Of a stretch of 64,000 nucleotides of DNA, positions 63,467 to 64,000 are shown piece by piece. The notes below the pieces were generated by a model that was not told the DNA's origin, made no database searches, and saw nothing but the letters and a program-made list of their open reading frames with translations. The translations under genes were made by a program, and so were the position numbers. The DNA lies in contig JAFCDQ010000001.1 of NCBI GenBank assembly GCA_017609645.1, positions 496,001 through 560,000 on the forward strand, written 5' to 3'. Within the stretch, counting starts at the first letter, position 1; every line of letters starts with the position of its first letter. The DNA comes from Candidatus Woesearchaeota archaeon (GTDB lineage: Archaea; Nanobdellota; Nanobdellia; Woesearchaeales; ARS49).

Positions 63467-64000
63467 ATGGAAGTAAAATTATCTCAAAAAACATTCAAAG
63501 CCTTGGCAAATCCGACTCGGATTGCCATCTTAAAAGAATTAGATAAAAGAAACTACACTCAATCAGAATTGGCTGAAACATTAGGTTTTGCAGTTCCAAC
63601 TGTCAAGCAGCATGTTCAGGATTTAGAAAAAGCAGACCTTGTTGAAATTATTGATGAAGGTAGAAAATGGAAATACATCAAACTAACAAAAGACGGTAAA
63701 GCAATCTTGCACCCTGAAGAAAAAAAGATCTGGATTTTGCTTTCAACTTTAGGGGCAAGTATTGTTGGAGGTATTATTACAGCAACAAGAAAAATAGTTG
63801 CGCCTGTAACTGAAAAGTTTGCCGTAGTTCCTGAAATTGCTGAAGAAAGTTTAGCAGGTGCGAAAACTTTTGCTGAAGAAACTGTTAAAACAACTGCAGT
63901 TGATTCTGCAAGAACAATTGCAGGACCTGTTGCTACAAGTGCATCTGCGCCTGGTAGTGCTCCTTTACTTCAAGAAGCTGTAGTTCAAACTGCTCAAGCA
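63467..64000 (+). CDS. ArsR-type HTH regulator with membrane segment, partial
   Basis: 178 residues visible; the 3' end is beyond the window. Residues 1-80 are a winged helix (FKALANPTRIAILKEL, YTQSELAETLGFAVPTVKQH). Residues ~88-108 (IWILLSTLGASIVGGIITAT) look like a membrane helix, followed by an Ala/Thr/Pro-rich low-complexity tail. A TATA box (TTTATTTATATAC) lies ~30 bases before the ATG. Membrane-tethered ArsR-like regulator is the inference. Confidence 0.75.
   Translation, partial: MEVKLSQKTFKALANPTRIAILKELDKRNYTQSELAETLGFAVPTVKQHVQDLEKADLVEIIDEGRKWKYIKLTKDGKAILHPEEKKIWILLSTLGASIVGGIITATRKIVAPVTEKFAVVPEIAEESLAGAKTFAEETVKTTAVDSARTIAGPVATSASAPGSAPLLQEAVVQTAQA

Overview
The window is A+T-rich archaeal DNA. 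The strongest evidence is the transcription/translation cluster at 51-60 kb: RNA polymerase H, a split B subunit (B'' and B'), a split largest subunit (A' and A''), eL30, a NusA-like KH protein, uS12 and uS7, in the classical archaeal order. Prefoldin alpha, FtsY, ScpA, Endonuclease Q, intron-bearing tRNAs and TATA boxes about 25-30 bases upstream of leaderless starts agree. Gene content and the many short orphan proteins suggest a DPANN archaeon of the Woesearchaeota/Pacearchaeota type; that placement is an inference.

Region 1-7.9 kb is a defence-type island: two divergent operons share one short intergenic region. Leftward: CARF-winged-helix regulator, GmrSD-type (DUF262/DUF1524) nuclease, DUF2779 RecB-like nuclease, MazG-like pyrophosphohydrolase, and a DUF2075 nuclease-helicase cut by the window edge. 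Rightward: a TIM-barrel protein that resembles TGT/DpdA (apparently frameshifted), a ThsB-like TIR protein and a small two-segment membrane protein. No CRISPR array is present. This is the best candidate for an undescribed system.

Region 7.9-14.9 kb is accessory: an M3 peptidase, small secreted or membrane proteins, an Mrr-like nuclease, a RelE-like toxin with a wHTH neighbour, a P-loop kinase and a PIN nuclease. Four degenerate tRNA-Gly-like repeats are scattered between these genes, ahead of the intact tRNA-Gly(GCC).

Region 15-36 kb is mostly housekeeping: an M16 protease pair with an ASCH protein, a ScpA-prefoldin-FtsY operon, cation antiporters, HAD/HIT/HD enzymes, a single-chain GMP synthase of eukaryotic type, EndoQ, and five tRNAs. 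The tRNA-Ser locus at 31.8-32.2 kb is an unusual nest of partial and complete copies with inverted repeats.

Region 36-50 kb carries a cell-surface operon (a large cysteine-rich lipoprotein, a paralogous lipoprotein and a coiled-coil membrane protein), a metalloprotease, two paralogous nucleotidyltransferase-HEPN proteins, a second antiporter, a Nudix hydrolase and a glycosyltransferase. Region 50-60 kb is the RNAP/ribosomal operon read leftward. Region 60-64 kb holds tRNA-Lys, a GalT-debranching enzyme pair for sugar/glycogen metabolism, a small basic protein, and a truncated ArsR-type regulator with a membrane segment.
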